From contig JADLSH010000191.1 of the NCBI GenBank assembly GCA_016169945.1, forward strand, positions 1,453,501 to 1,517,500: DNA of 64,000 bases. Reading direction: 5' to 3'. The notes under the pieces are model-generated. The model had not been told where the DNA came from. It made no database searches and was given only the letters and a program-made list of their open reading frames with translations. Source of the stretch: Trachythela sp. YZ-2020 (Eukaryota; Cnidaria; Anthozoa; Malacalcyonacea; Clavulariidae). The first letter of the stretch is position 1; each line of letters begins with the position of its first letter. Positions 1 through 17,600 of the stretch are shown in pieces. The position numbers were made by a program, and so were the translations under genes.

Positions 1-302
1 AGAGCATCCTAAACTTAGTAAAATTGCGAAGTTTGGTTGCAAAATATTGTAAAATGTGGAAAATATAGTCCTATAAAGTTTGCGAATTTTGTATACTTTT
101 GTACTACGCGCGGAAAAGCGTTACCACATTTCATACTTTTGTATTACGCGCGGAAATTCCTACCACATTTCGAAATGTGGCAACGCTTTTCCGCGCGTAA
201 TACAAAAGTATACAAAATTTGCCAAATTCACAGGACCATATTTTCCACATTTTACAATATTTTGCAACCAAACTTCACAATTTTACTAAATTTAGGATGC
301 TC
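1..302. mobile_element. foldback MITE with about 120-bp inverted arms
   Basis: Left end AGAGCATCCTAAACTTAGTA and right end TACTAAATTTAGGATGCTCT are inverted copies, and complementarity continues inwards past the CGCGCGGAAAAGCG motif on each side. The centre holds a second inverted CGCGCGGAAA. No ORF of note. Confidence 0.85.
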
Positions 303-788
303 TTTCCAGCTGTGCTAATGAATATTCCTAATTCAAAAGTTTGTCAAATAAGACCTAATTGGGGAATGGTCCATTGGACCCTGTGTTATCGACAGGGGTC
401 AATAAACTTGGGACCGGCGGGAACGACGGTCGCAAGCACATTTCACAAGCGAAACAATTTGCAGGCACATTTTGTAAAACTTGTTGTTAAAAGTCATTAA
501 TGGAAAGTTAAAAGAAACGTCAAAACTGCCAGTTATGGACAAATAACTTCAGTCTTTATTATTGATGGTAGTGAAATTTTATTGGAGAAAATATGTAAAG
601 CCATAAAGGGCTGAGCCAAGTCAGCCAACTACAGTAGTCATGGCTCGTCATGTTATGATTTCGTATTTTTATGCAGATCTTTTGCAGGCACATTTTCAAA
701 TAGTTTTTGCGGTCCCAGGTCCACAGAAAAGTGATTCACCCTGATTATCGATATTACATAACTCATTATATTATATCCTTTCACGTAC

Positions 789-957
789 CCTTCCACCACC
801 TTTTATCCTTCTGACTCCTCGATCTGGTATCTCGTCCTTATTCGGATTTGCAGCCTGACCTAAGATCACTCTATCATTGGGAGCAGGGGTATCATCTTTA
901 GTCGACTCCGTTTTATCGGAAGTATGGCCACTCTTAGTGTCACCAGAGTTGTTAGCT
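789..957 (-). CDS. possible MARK spacer exon
   Basis: An open stretch with a good acceptor (pyrimidine-rich, TTTCGTAG) and donor (AGG then GTACGT). It would encode a low-complexity Ser/Thr/Asp/Lys-rich peptide (SGHTSDKTESTKDDT and onward), as expected of the variable spacer after the MARK UBA. Its entry phase (2) does not match the exit phase (0) of the UBA exon, so at least one exon between them would be missing. It could equally be chance or a repeat. Confidence 0.35.
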
Positions 958-1215
958 CTACGAAATAACAAACGTTTTGTAATAATTCAACGACGTTCTT
1001 CAAAACTCATTAATACTTCATGATCAAAACACAAAGGAAATCACCACCGTATCGTTGTCTTAATAACACGGTAGTTAACATCCATAAATTAAGTCAACTT
1101 TCGCGTTGAATTTCTATTTAAATACTGGTTCGTTTGAGAAGCTATGTCATACACTCGAAGTCGTTTATTATAGTGATTTTAAAGCTCTTCAAATTGTGTT
1201 AGAAAACAACACACT

Positions 1216-1275
1216 TTGCGGTGGTCAGAGCGTTGGAATCGCAGGTCCGCAGGTTCAATTCCTACTGGAGGGCTA
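1216..1275 (+). repeat. tRNA-like SINE head
   Basis: GCGGTGGTCAGAGCGTTGG resembles an A box and GGTTCAATTCC a B box, about 35 nt apart. No acceptor-stem pairing, so a SINE head or tRNA relic rather than a gene. Confidence 0.4.
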
Positions 1276-1828
1276 ATAGTTATACAGCTTTTTACTCGCA
1301 ATTTCCATCTACGAAAAACACTGAACATAGTCTTATTATATTCACTTATTTGCAGTGAGAAAGTGTCGGGGTTACGGAAAATCCGACGTTACGAATCGAA
1401 AGCTTTGCAAAATACACCACAGTAAATAAACATGCGTTTTTCATGAAATTTTTTGTTCAATTTTACCTGTTATGTACAAGAGCTTTATTAGGAACTCTGT
1501 CTCCATGTGAATATCGCCGCACTAACTCTCGGTCTCTTTTTGCACCGTGTCGGTCTGTCTTGCTTCTACCTGCACTGCCCGCGCGCGACGAAGGCTCTCG
1601 AGGAGGAGTCGTAAGTGATGACGTGTGTGATGACGCAATTAGATCACTCGTAGTAATCTAGCAAGATGAAAAATAAAGTTAGACATTGCCAGATATAGAA
1701 TTGAGACGAATCCTCGGTCAATATGTTCCATCCGTTTAACGGATCGTCCATCTTAGTGTAAACACAACTCGCAAGACGGACTAGCGAGAATATAGTGACC
1801 TATACTGGCAGTAGCTCTGGGATCATTA

Positions 1829-1913
1829 ACAGTTATTCTACGAACTCGAGTCGTATATGAGCTGATATGGGCTATCAGTCATATACGTCGAGAGTGAGTA
1901 GAATAACTGTGTT
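1829..1913. repeat. palindromic hairpin
   Basis: Arms ACAGTTATTCTAC / GTAGAATAACTGT enclose a second inverted pair around CGTATATGAGCTGAT. It belongs to the same palindrome type as 2054-2153. Confidence 0.7.
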
Positions 1914-1920
1914 TTAATAT

Positions 1921-2635
1921 ACACAAGCTCTGGATATGAACAGAACATTTTGGCGTACTTTTTTCAAGTAAAACTTGAATTTCCTCTTCATTTAATTGTC
2001 CAAATCTGCCAGCCATTTTTCTACTTTTCTCTACTAGCAGGATATGTAAGAAATATTATATGAGCTCGAGTCGGATATTGGCTGATAGCCAACGAGGCGC
2101 TTCGCCGAGTTGGCTATCAGCCAATATCCGACGAGAGCGAATATAATATTTCACTTATAATATAGCCTTGAGCTGGTAAACCATTCTATAAAATTAAACG
2201 AAAAATAAAAGATGTTTTCATGTTTTGTTTTGTTTTTATGGCCAAATCAGGCAAATGCAAATTAAAAAGCGATTATTTTGCGATACACGTTTACTTTTCG
2301 TAATTTCTTTTTAAGTATAAATTTTATACACATTTACATTTGGCTTACCGTCAAAAACCTTCATTCCAAATTTTGTTGCCTTTTTTGTGTTCTTAGGCGT
2401 GCTATTTTGAAGCAAAACTCCAATTTCTTCATCATTCATGCTTACAAATCTGGAAGCCATTTTGTTTTTTTTCCCTACTAGTAGGATATTGCTCTACTAG
2501 TAGGATATCACAAAATATCCTGCTAGTAGACAACCAATCAGATTGCAGCATTGTGGCTGGCTATATTATAAGAGCTAATATCCTGCTAGTAGCGAACCAA
2601 TTAGATTGCAGAATACCTCATATCCAGAGCTTGTG
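1921..2635 (-). mobile_element. composite element with Crypton/KIAA1958-like N-terminal ORF fragments
   Basis: Bounded by inverted ACAAGCTCTGGATATGA (1922-1938) and its complement (2618-2634). On the minus strand two ATG-started fragments lie inside: one at 2344-2462 (MASRFVSMNDEEIGVLL, then KNTKKATKF and VFDGK before a GTAAGC donor) and one at about 1938-2017 (MAGRFGQLNEEEIQVLLEKS). This RF-x4-EEEI-x2-LL...NTKKAT pattern is how DUF3504/Crypton-type tyrosine recombinase ORFs commonly begin. The catalytic part is absent. Between them sits a long palindrome (2054-2153), and CTACTAG[TC]AGGATAT boxes recur at 2036, 2476, 2495 and inverted at 2514 and 2578. Confidence 0.5.
2054..2153. repeat. near-perfect hairpin
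   Basis: Arms AATATTATATGAGCTCGAGT and its near complement, then GGATATTGGCTGATAGCCAAC / GTTGGCTATCAGCCAATATCC around the loop GAGGCGCTTCGCCGA, itself a small stem. Confidence 0.8.
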
Positions 2636-3112
2636 CATAAAATGCCTGATATTTTCCTGATAGTTCGTTTTATGTCGTATTTATACACATAGAGCGATCA
2701 TCCATCAAACAAACTACGCACGGAAGTTCATCTGAGTAGACACAAACACGCAGATACTTCATCTTCATTGACGGATGGTCCGTCGATTTGCCAGGTTTAT
2801 ATGCAAATAGGTTATCAGACAAACTATCTTTTCTATGCCCAAGTTCATCGTCCGTCTTTAGTAGCAAAACGACACAGGCTGAAGTTACAACTTTCAGGTA
2901 TGTAGACTGCCAGAAAGTAAAATTTTATCCTGTTTGAAAGAGTCAAATTATGTTACGAAGGGCCTTCGCTCGAAACGACGAAGTTCTTGATATATTCTTC
3001 ACGTAGTTTGATCTTATAAACCCTCAAGAGTCAAGTATATGTTCCTATAGCTGTCTGTGTTTCATATTCAACACTCCGGAATTCAAATGTATAGAAGAAT
3101 TTGTGAACTTAC

Positions 3113-9607
<6,495 letters not shown>

Positions 9608-10577
9608 TTTTAGAAGTATCACAGGGCAAACTTGTCACAAAGCGTCTTGTTGACAACCAGTTAAGAAGCTGTATACTTTCCCTTGTTTATAAACCGTTCA
9701 TTCCTCTTTTACAAGTCAATAATTCGTATGTTTCCTTCATTCGAAATTGGCGTTCCTTTTGAGAATGTTTCGCTCGCTACATTGAACTCCCGAAGGTTCT
9801 GTTCGCTAGTAAATCGCCCACAAAAGAGCACATATAAGTAGGCCAATTGTTTCGGATAGCCAAAAAGGTATATTCACTGCCGTTTAACTTCAATGAGCCG
9901 AAAAATGGCCAGATTTTTCAACACACAACAAAAATCTAAAGCTTTGAAAAATGGTCGCTTGTGAGTTGTTACCCTCCCGAAAATTTGTAGAAAGTTTTCT
10001 AATTGGACGAGACTGGTCACGTGAGGCGTCTTAATCCGACTTAACCGGAACCCGACCAAGCCTCAACATTTTGGTAAATTTCTTGGTCAAATACTGCATT
10101 TTCCCCCAAATTTTTGCGCATTAAAAAAGCTTTAGTTCAGTAATAAATCATTTTAAAACAAGACTTTGCAATACGGCAAAAGTATTTTGATTTCCTGAAA
10201 ACAATTATAAATGCAAAAATTAGGGTGCATAATTTTTCAACATCTCCGAAGTTAGTTTTTGTCAGACCATAATATGCATGAAGTATTGCCTATTGTCTTG
10301 CAAACGTGTATTGATAGACATATAGGAGTAAGCACTCAGACGTTTTTATTCAAATGGTAAAAATACATTCAAGAATGCATAATTTATTTGACAAGAGGTA
10401 ACTGGGACATAACAATGACAATAAGAATAGTTGAAGAAGATTAATGAATTCAAGAATACAATTATGGTGGAAATTAATATTTATTAGTTCATAACTGCCA
10501 AATTATTACAATGAACTATCAAATTATCCAATGTATTAATAAGGAACTCCGTATTTCGACTTTTGCTTCCTCAATTT

Positions 10578-10750
10578 GTGGGCTTCACTAAGCACTATCG
10601 CACAGCAGATGGTAGTTAACTGGCGGTAATTTCAGGGTGACAATTTAATGTGAATTCTTTTCAAGATAATCATGTAGGCTTGTAACTGGTCCTATAAGTT
10701 TCAACATTTCTGAAGTTGACCACCATCTGCTGTCCTGTAAGGCTTCAATA
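10578..10750. mobile_element. MITE-A copy
   Basis: MITE-A has imperfect terminal inverted repeats starting GTGGGTTTCAC-TAAGCACTA, followed on both arms by GCAGCAGATGGTGGTCAAC. Full copies are about 200-240 bp with an AT-rich middle. This copy is internally shortened and diverged. Confidence 0.65.
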
Positions 10751-11217
10751 CCACTAGTCATTGCACAATGCCCTTTGAGGATGATTTTCAGAAATCTAAA
10801 CAAAATCAAATAGTACACACCTCCACAGCTCCTCCCTAATCTTCCGCCCACAGAAAGTGAAATAATGTAACCTGACATAGAAAACGCCTGCAGAGTTAGG
10901 TAGTTTAATGTCCCAGCATTACAATATCATATAACAAACACCAACAAATTGAGGAATAATCTATATATACAATATGCAGTACAAATCACACGAAGAAGAT
11001 GCGAATTTCAACAATTAATCTTTAATGTCACGAAATCGAATGTACCTGATTATGCATAATTACAGGAAACTTTTTTTCTTAAGTGTTTAATGATGATCTC
11101 TGGGCATCGTGTTATCTCTACCCACGCCAGAGGATCAAATTGCGGGAGGATGAATCATAAATGAATACATTGCAATAGCTTTTCCCGCGCTGCACGGACA
11201 AACCAGGCAAAATGTCA

Positions 11218-11515
11218 GAGGTGTTGTGGTACAGTGGTTACTCCATGTGACGTTCACCTCTGTGACCGGGTTCCATTCCTGTTGAGAGTTGGCGGTCAAA
11301 CACGAGCGAGAGTTGCAACTCTCGTTGACTCTATATAATTAATATACAGTTCTTGAAGCATACTTTTGCCTCAGTTGCATGTGAGAAAGGTACTTCTAGC
11401 TTGACTCTACAAAACACCGAAGGTTTTCTCCAGGTACTCCAGGGACGGTCTTTGCTGGACTTCTAGGAAGAACAGTTTAGAATTGATAGACTATTCAGTA
11501 TAAATAAAGTTGATG
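11218..11515 (+). mobile_element. SINE-1 copy interrupted by another MITE
   Basis: Head GTGTTGTGGTACAGTGGTTA...GACCGGGTTCCATTCCTG, then a block resembling MITE-D (GCGGTCAAACACGAGCGAGAG, 11290-11335), then the SINE body (GTGAGAAAGGTACTTCTAGC) and tail. Confidence 0.7.
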
Positions 11516-11929
11516 TAGTTTCAATTTAGTCCTCAACAGTAATTTACTGCCAGGGTTTGTCCGTCCTGAACTTGGAACCGTCCATTACAACATGGACCCT
11601 AATGGACCGGAGTCCGACAACAACCTTGGCCTTGCATGTGTTTGACGTTTATCAAGCCGTCAGGTATTTAGCAATGTTTTCATATTTGTGACAATCAACG
11701 CGGTATTTTTTAATCATCTTTGTAAACGACAGCAGATTTAAAACAATATTCTTGGTTGACCAAGATAACCTCAAAATTGCATACGAAAAAAATATTGCTT
11801 CTGGCTATATAGCATTGCTTTGTTTGGGTAGCCGACTTAATTGCTTGTTGCTGTAGCATTGGAAGTAATTAATTTTGAAAGGTGTATAGTCGTATGTATC
11901 TCAAACGATGAAACGAAGGTGCAAGTGTG

Positions 11930-12090
11930 AACGGTACTCCAATAGGCAATAAGTTGCCGTGGTTTGTGTCTGAACTACTTGAAAAATATTTAAAAAGATG
12001 CTCGATATTCCTGACGAAGAGCTTTCACTCGAGACGTCGAAGTATTTCAAACCTTTTTCAGTTTAGACACAAACCACGGCACCTTAAGCC
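11930..12090. mobile_element. MITE-B copy
   Basis: Inverted arms GCCGTGGTTTGTGTCTGAAC / GTTTAGACACAAACCACGGC around an inner GACGAAG/CTCGAGACGTCGAAG motif. Relatives at 46515-46690, 49830-50010 and 51310-51800. Confidence 0.65.
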
Positions 12091-12099
12091 CTGAGCAAT

Positions 12100-12265
12100 T
12101 TTACTTGCTCGCGTGTATGACAAAAAATTGACAAGTTTTACTTGATCAGGAGCCTTGTTTAAAAGCTAGTCATCAGACAAGGATAAATTGATCGGAAAAA
12201 ACTTGTTTGCCGTACACACGAACTGACGAACAAATAAACTCGCCAAGGAACTTGTCAAGGGGGCT
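12100..12265. mobile_element. MITE-C copy
   Basis: GCTCGCGTGTATGA near one end and GTACACACGAAC near the other, with AGGAGCCTTGTTTAAAAGCT inside. The same order recurs at 45760-45910. Confidence 0.6.
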
Positions 12266-14225
12266 TTATTGTAATTTATGCATATAGCAATATATCACAT
12301 ATAGCAACACTTAGTTTCACAAGTGTTTCAGGGAAACAGCCTCGCCTCCACGTCCTTGCCAGGCTACGTTACGTGGCTGGTACTCTCTTCCTACGTCACA
12401 CCTAGTGTCCTGTCCAGGTCCTAAGTATAGGTCCTCGTCCTGTCCCAACTGAGGTTGAGGAAACGGAAAACCGGCATTAGCATATATTTTGAGAGAAATA
12501 CAAATACTTCATTAAAGATGACTTAGAAAAACTAACACTTTGACAACACTCATGAATTCCGCATGAATATAAAGAACCCTTCCGCACTCAAACCATCTGG
12601 CAAAGACCGAATGAATTTGAAATGAGAACGTAATAGCTAAAAATAACTACACTGTTCTTTAATTTCGTGGCTAGAAACACGACCATTTCCCACCGTGATA
12701 TTTGAAAGAAGACTCACGGGGTAATATCATGAGGGCAACACAAGATGACAAGAAACACTAAGACTCTATGGGATTTATATTCCTCTGAGCTCACGTGCGA
12801 GTGAAATATAATTTAACAAGTGTTTTATATGCTCTGCGTACTGTGTGCTCAATATGAAACTCTGCATGACTGTTCATAAAATTTTGATTTCTACACGGTT
12901 ACGTATGGTTCGCAGGAAAGGCCTTCGTCACATCTCTTCTTTTGCATGTTCAAGCAAGCGAGAGTATGCGTCAAAGACACCAATATTAATGTCATCAATG
13001 GTTTTTGTAATTCAAAGTGTGAAGTTTGAAATTTGTATGAAAAGGTCTCTTTGTAATAACATCATTGTATCTCAATCAAAAAACAACGGGGTAACTATGT
13101 AACTATATTCAAAACAAAACGTGTTCTCTATTACCGTATACATATTCTACATGCACGGTTTATATCGACTTTTCTTTTGCAAAAAATTACACTGTGCATC
13201 GAGCACATTCAAGATTTATTGTCAAGCAGTAATAAAAGTCTTCTATTTTTAACATGCTGCACTACAACGTAACTTAACAGAACAAGATAATTTTCCTCAA
13301 CTCTTATTTACATACTTAAATCTATATATCGCTTATTCGAAGGCGTTCAATATATTATCATAACGTTCCAACTCCTGTTTAACTTTTTCATATTGTTTTT
13401 TTGCCTTTTCGGTTCCACACTCAAACCTCTACATTTATAAACTAACATACCACGTCAATGTTTTATCATAAGACATAAAAGCGTGCAACATTTCTTTCAA
13501 TAAAACTTAGTTATCTTCACTAAGAAGAAATATTTTAGTCTTGAGAAAAAGAATACTCGGCAAATAATAAATTACACACCAAATGTGTATTCCACCATAA
13601 CTATGAATCCACTGATCCGAAAATCCACTGATCCGAAGACAGCACAAAGCTTCATCATAGACACAGTGAATTCGAGCTAATGACCTATTTTTGAAGTCTC
13701 AATATTTTTGATTAGACGATATTGAAAAAAGTCGCAAATTAGTTATGAAAATTAGGTCATTAAAATATGTTTTGCATTGTGATCTGAATGTTAATAATGC
13801 AGGGAACGAAAAGTTTAAAGCTCACATGCACTCTAACAACACTCCGGTTAAAAATTTACTGGTTAAACTATCGCTATTTGGGTGACATCGTGCATAATAC
13901 CAAGGACCTACATGACACAGAATATCACATCAAGGATACAATGTTTCCAGTTAATGGTTGAATGCATATCTATCATCAAACAGAATTCTCTCTTCCATAC
14001 AATGAGCTCTGGTTTGCAAATGCATACGTAAGCCACGAGGATGACGACATCGCACGTTACACAACTCACAAACGATTGCTTCCGGGAACGGTTGCGACGA
14101 GCTGGAAATTTGTGGAAATGATGTATTAGTTTTAATAAGCTTTTAATTTTCAGATTTTTAAGCACAAGTATACTGTAAAATACTGATGAAATTTGTTTTA
14201 ACATTTGTGGGTTTCAGGAATTAGC

Positions 14226-14392
14226 GTTACGGGGAAACAGATGTTGGTCAACATTAGAAATGTTGACACACATAGAAGCAAGCAAACTAAACTACATCTT
14301 TCATTTCCACTTAATTGCAATAAAATACAAGATTATACTACATATAATTGACCACCATATGCTGCACGATAGTGCTTAGTGAAACCCATCTA
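14226..14392. mobile_element. MITE-A copy just 3' of TDRD9
   Basis: Diverged arms (ACAGATGTTGGTCAAC; GACCACCATATGCTGCACG) ending 26 nt beyond the TDRD9 stop codon, so probably within its 3' UTR. Confidence 0.65.
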
Positions 14393-14417
14393 TACTAAAA
14401 CAATGTAATTCGACCAC

Positions 14418-14600
14418 CTACCCTCCTGATTGTTCGTGTAGCCGCTGGACATGCATCCTTCGTTGAACGATGTGATCAGGAATGGTATCCGCGTATGTTG
14501 CTTCAGTGACTGCCACGCCATAATGTAGAGGGTAGAGTATGGGTTGATCATCCTCGAGGTCTTCTTGATGGTAGGGGGAAAGTAAGTCCTTGCTGTCGAT
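14418..14600 (-). CDS. TDRD9: TDRD9 terminal exon 35
   Basis: Sixty codons plus TAG after a pyrimidine-rich acceptor (TTCTCGTTCTCCCACATGCACAG). The frame beginning IDSKDLLSPYHQEDL continues the TDRD9 C-terminal tail. A competing frame through the same DNA is open but matches nothing and fails the phase set by the microexon. Confidence 0.8.
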   Translation of the reverse strand: MDSKDLLSPYHQEDLEDDQPILYPLHYGVAVTEATYADTIPDHIVQRRMHVQRLHEQSGG

Positions 14601-17600
14601 CTGTGCATGTGGGAGAACGAGAAGAGAGTTAGTGTTTAAAGACTAGGATATACTATCAGAGTTTCTGTACAGTGGAAGACAGGTTGCATTGGGTCAAGCG
14701 TACAGCAAAAGAAAACTGTTGCTGTTGTGGTGACCCTGCCCTAGTTGGCGAAGCTAAATAAAATAAAATAAAAATAAAACCCTGGTCACACGAGGATGAG
14801 AGTTGGCAAGCGAGAGTTTACATGAGAGTTTCATCAACTCTCATGCCCCGGTCAAACGAGAACAAAAGTTGCATGAGAGTTGACTGGATATTGCCACGCG
14901 TAAACCGGTCAAATGAGCAGAAATCTCATCAAAATTTGAACCAGCTCAAAGTTGATGAGAGTCGATGAGAGTTGATGAGTCGATGAGAGTTGGTGGTCAA
15001 ACGCGAGCGAGAGTTGCAACTCTCATTGACTCTCATTCTCGTTTGACCGGGGCTTTACAAGTTCGCTACGCAGTAGCCTGCGTGCAGTCCCAGAGTCTGG
15101 GCTATCGTTCAAACGTTTCATGACGTGATTACCTGGTTCCAGTGGTATGCTTTACCGCTAGGGCACATTGCCCGGTCGTCTCGAGAACTTAGAATTAAAC
15201 TGAAAGAAAAGAGATATTGGTATTAAGAGATTAAACAATTGAAACGAGTAAAACAATTGTGAAAATATAAAACCAAGGACAAGTTGAGAAAATGAAATAG
15301 GATGAAAGTCGAGTTATTAAATCGTACTCACTCAAGCAAAACTCGTCTCGCGTTTTGTTGAATTTTCTGCACAGCGGCTGTGCCCCACTCTGCCACAGAT
15401 TCCTTAGAACCCACTGCTATATTTATAGCGTTTCGACACGAATTTATCTGAAATGTAGTTATGGTAGTTATACCTTCGGCAGAAAGTGACATATTTAATT
15501 CATCAGCGAAAGAGACTAGAAGACAGCACAGAAGAGATTTAATGGATGGTTTCACTAAGCAATATCGCGCAGCAGAAGAGAGTCAATCCGCAGTTATCAG
15601 AGTGAGAAAATTTTGTCAACATTTCTGAAGTTGACCACCATCTGCTGCCCTGTAACGCTTACTGACGCCCAGCGATAAAAAAATAAGCACACCTTCACCA
15701 AATCGTCTTGCACAAAGGCAAAATCAAAAGTGAGTTCAATATCATGATCAGGTAGTAAAGCCTCTCCGTTAGTAGGGTCTGAACCCAGGCCAACAATTGC
15801 ACCAGTGTAGCGATCTTTGTTTTTATCTGTTCTGAATTCAGCACATGGAGCAAAGACCAGGCCAATGAGAGCTGCCAAGCCATGAATATTTGGCATCAAT
15901 GTTGTATCTCTAGAAACACAATACGGTACAAGGTGAGAGCGCTGGTAGATTAACCCACAGACCTCCTTGAGTTCGACTCCTTGTTGAGACATTCAAACTA
16001 ATAATGGACAAGATATTGATCATGTTATTCGTTACCTTGCTATCATAATAGTGCCCGTGGCATTAATCCCAATGTTGGAGGCAACCAGAAAACGATCATG
16101 CTTATCTTGTGGTTCATCATTTAAAGCCACACTGTTAACTGAATCTCGCTCGATCTTTGTAGCTCTGGAAAGGAAAGATTTGGTTTTAGTTATGAGTAGG
16201 CTTTTCACACCGTATAAATCGCATCGTCTAACGCGTTTTTGCCCGTTGTCACCCAATTCAAATTTTCGGATAACTCACATGCCTAGTTACCACTGTTCTG
16301 ATAATGTAAACACAGAATGAAACAAATGCAACTAAGCATTTCAATTATATATTTGAGTGAATTGGACGGCAACGGACAAACACGCGTTATCCATTTAAAT
16401 CTGGACAGCTTCAATCTTGCTAGGATCAGACAGTGACAGTACTAACCTAAGTCTTCCAACACAAGTCATACTGTAGAACTGCATCTCATAAGGATTGAAC
16501 GGACCACCAAGGGTGACCTGAGGATAGAAAAATTAGCTGTGAAATTGCCTTCCAGAGTCTGGTCAGGTATTAAAATTCCCTACAGCATACAACCTCTTAA
16601 TATGTTAATAACATAGTGTGCTATAGTACCTTAGTAACCATGCCTTCCTGGCGATCATATTTCCCAGTCAACTGAGCATCAGCTAAAGTCGAATCAGACT
16701 CGACCCATCCAGTTGTTTCACTGTCGTCATTGTCAGCTCCAAGACTATTCCTCACTTCTAGGCGAGCTACTGCATCTTCGTGAGCGCGCTAGAGTTAACC
16801 AAGAATACAGGAATTAATCAGTAGTGGTGTACTGATTAGTGTACTGATTTTGGGAAACACGGGTGGCAGATGCGGTTAGCGCACTGTCTCTTACCTCTGA
16901 GTTAAGCTGGCTATACAGCAGGTCGAGGGCAGGGATTTACTTAGGTTGGGTAACGTCAGTGTGCTTGATAAACTCATGTAAGTTGAGATTGGTTGGTTCT
17001 CTCCTGTGCTTACGGGTACTCCGGTTTTCCTCCCTCGCTAAAAACTAACCCTTAGGCACTAACCACCAACTAAACTAACCCTCGGAACCTTTGTCAATTG
17101 GGTTGCAAAACCTGTTAAAGCTTTCCGTCCACCTCAGAGTGGTAAAACATATTAAATTAAATTTGTGGTACCGTGGTTAGTGTATAAGTCAATAATATCA
17201 ATAAAACACAAGAACGATAGACTTACAACAGAATCATAAGATTCATCAGCCGCTTGAGCATAACCTTCAGCAATCAATACTTGGTGGATATGGATGTCAT
17301 CTTCATCATGTGTGTCGATGAGATCAACACGGAGTGCGCCATGGAGTCGGGAATATATCTGGATTATAGAAACAATAATAAACAAAGTGACTCAAACTTT
17401 GTGTTTCTTTTCGGTGTCATAATTTATGCATGGACATTTATGCGCGTTGAAATCAGCTTTTATTGCAAGTATCATTTCACTTTTAGCCTTTGGTTGCAAC
17501 CATTTACGAACACCCTATCCTACCTTGGCAACCAATTTCTTATCCCAGGTTAAATCTTTAAATCGTTCATTCGCTTCCTCGTCCCACTCCCCAAATGTTG

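Larger units (their letters stand above)
9608..14417. other. intergenic between MARK start and TDRD9 stop
   Basis: No exon recognised. 9608-10080 is the 5' flank of MARK. Repeats fill 10578-10750, 11218-11515, 11930-12265 and 14226-14392. I see nothing convincing in 12270-14225; the open frames there lack splice context and family resemblance. Confidence 0.6.

Noticed and set aside
26..500. Small plus-strand frames of 69-93 codons at the left edge
   Set aside because: They lie within the foldback MITE and its flank, with AT-rich composition and no family resemblance.
2670..2867. 65-codon minus frame (ELGHRKDSLSDNLFAY...)
   Set aside because: The DNA is full of inverted GGACGGATG/CATCCGTC motifs and a similar repeat recurs at 26500-26640, so it is repeat-derived.
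14390..14608. Alternative frame through the last TDRD9 exon (STARTYFPPTIKK...)
   Set aside because: In phase only if the microexon is ignored, and resembles no TDRD9 tail.
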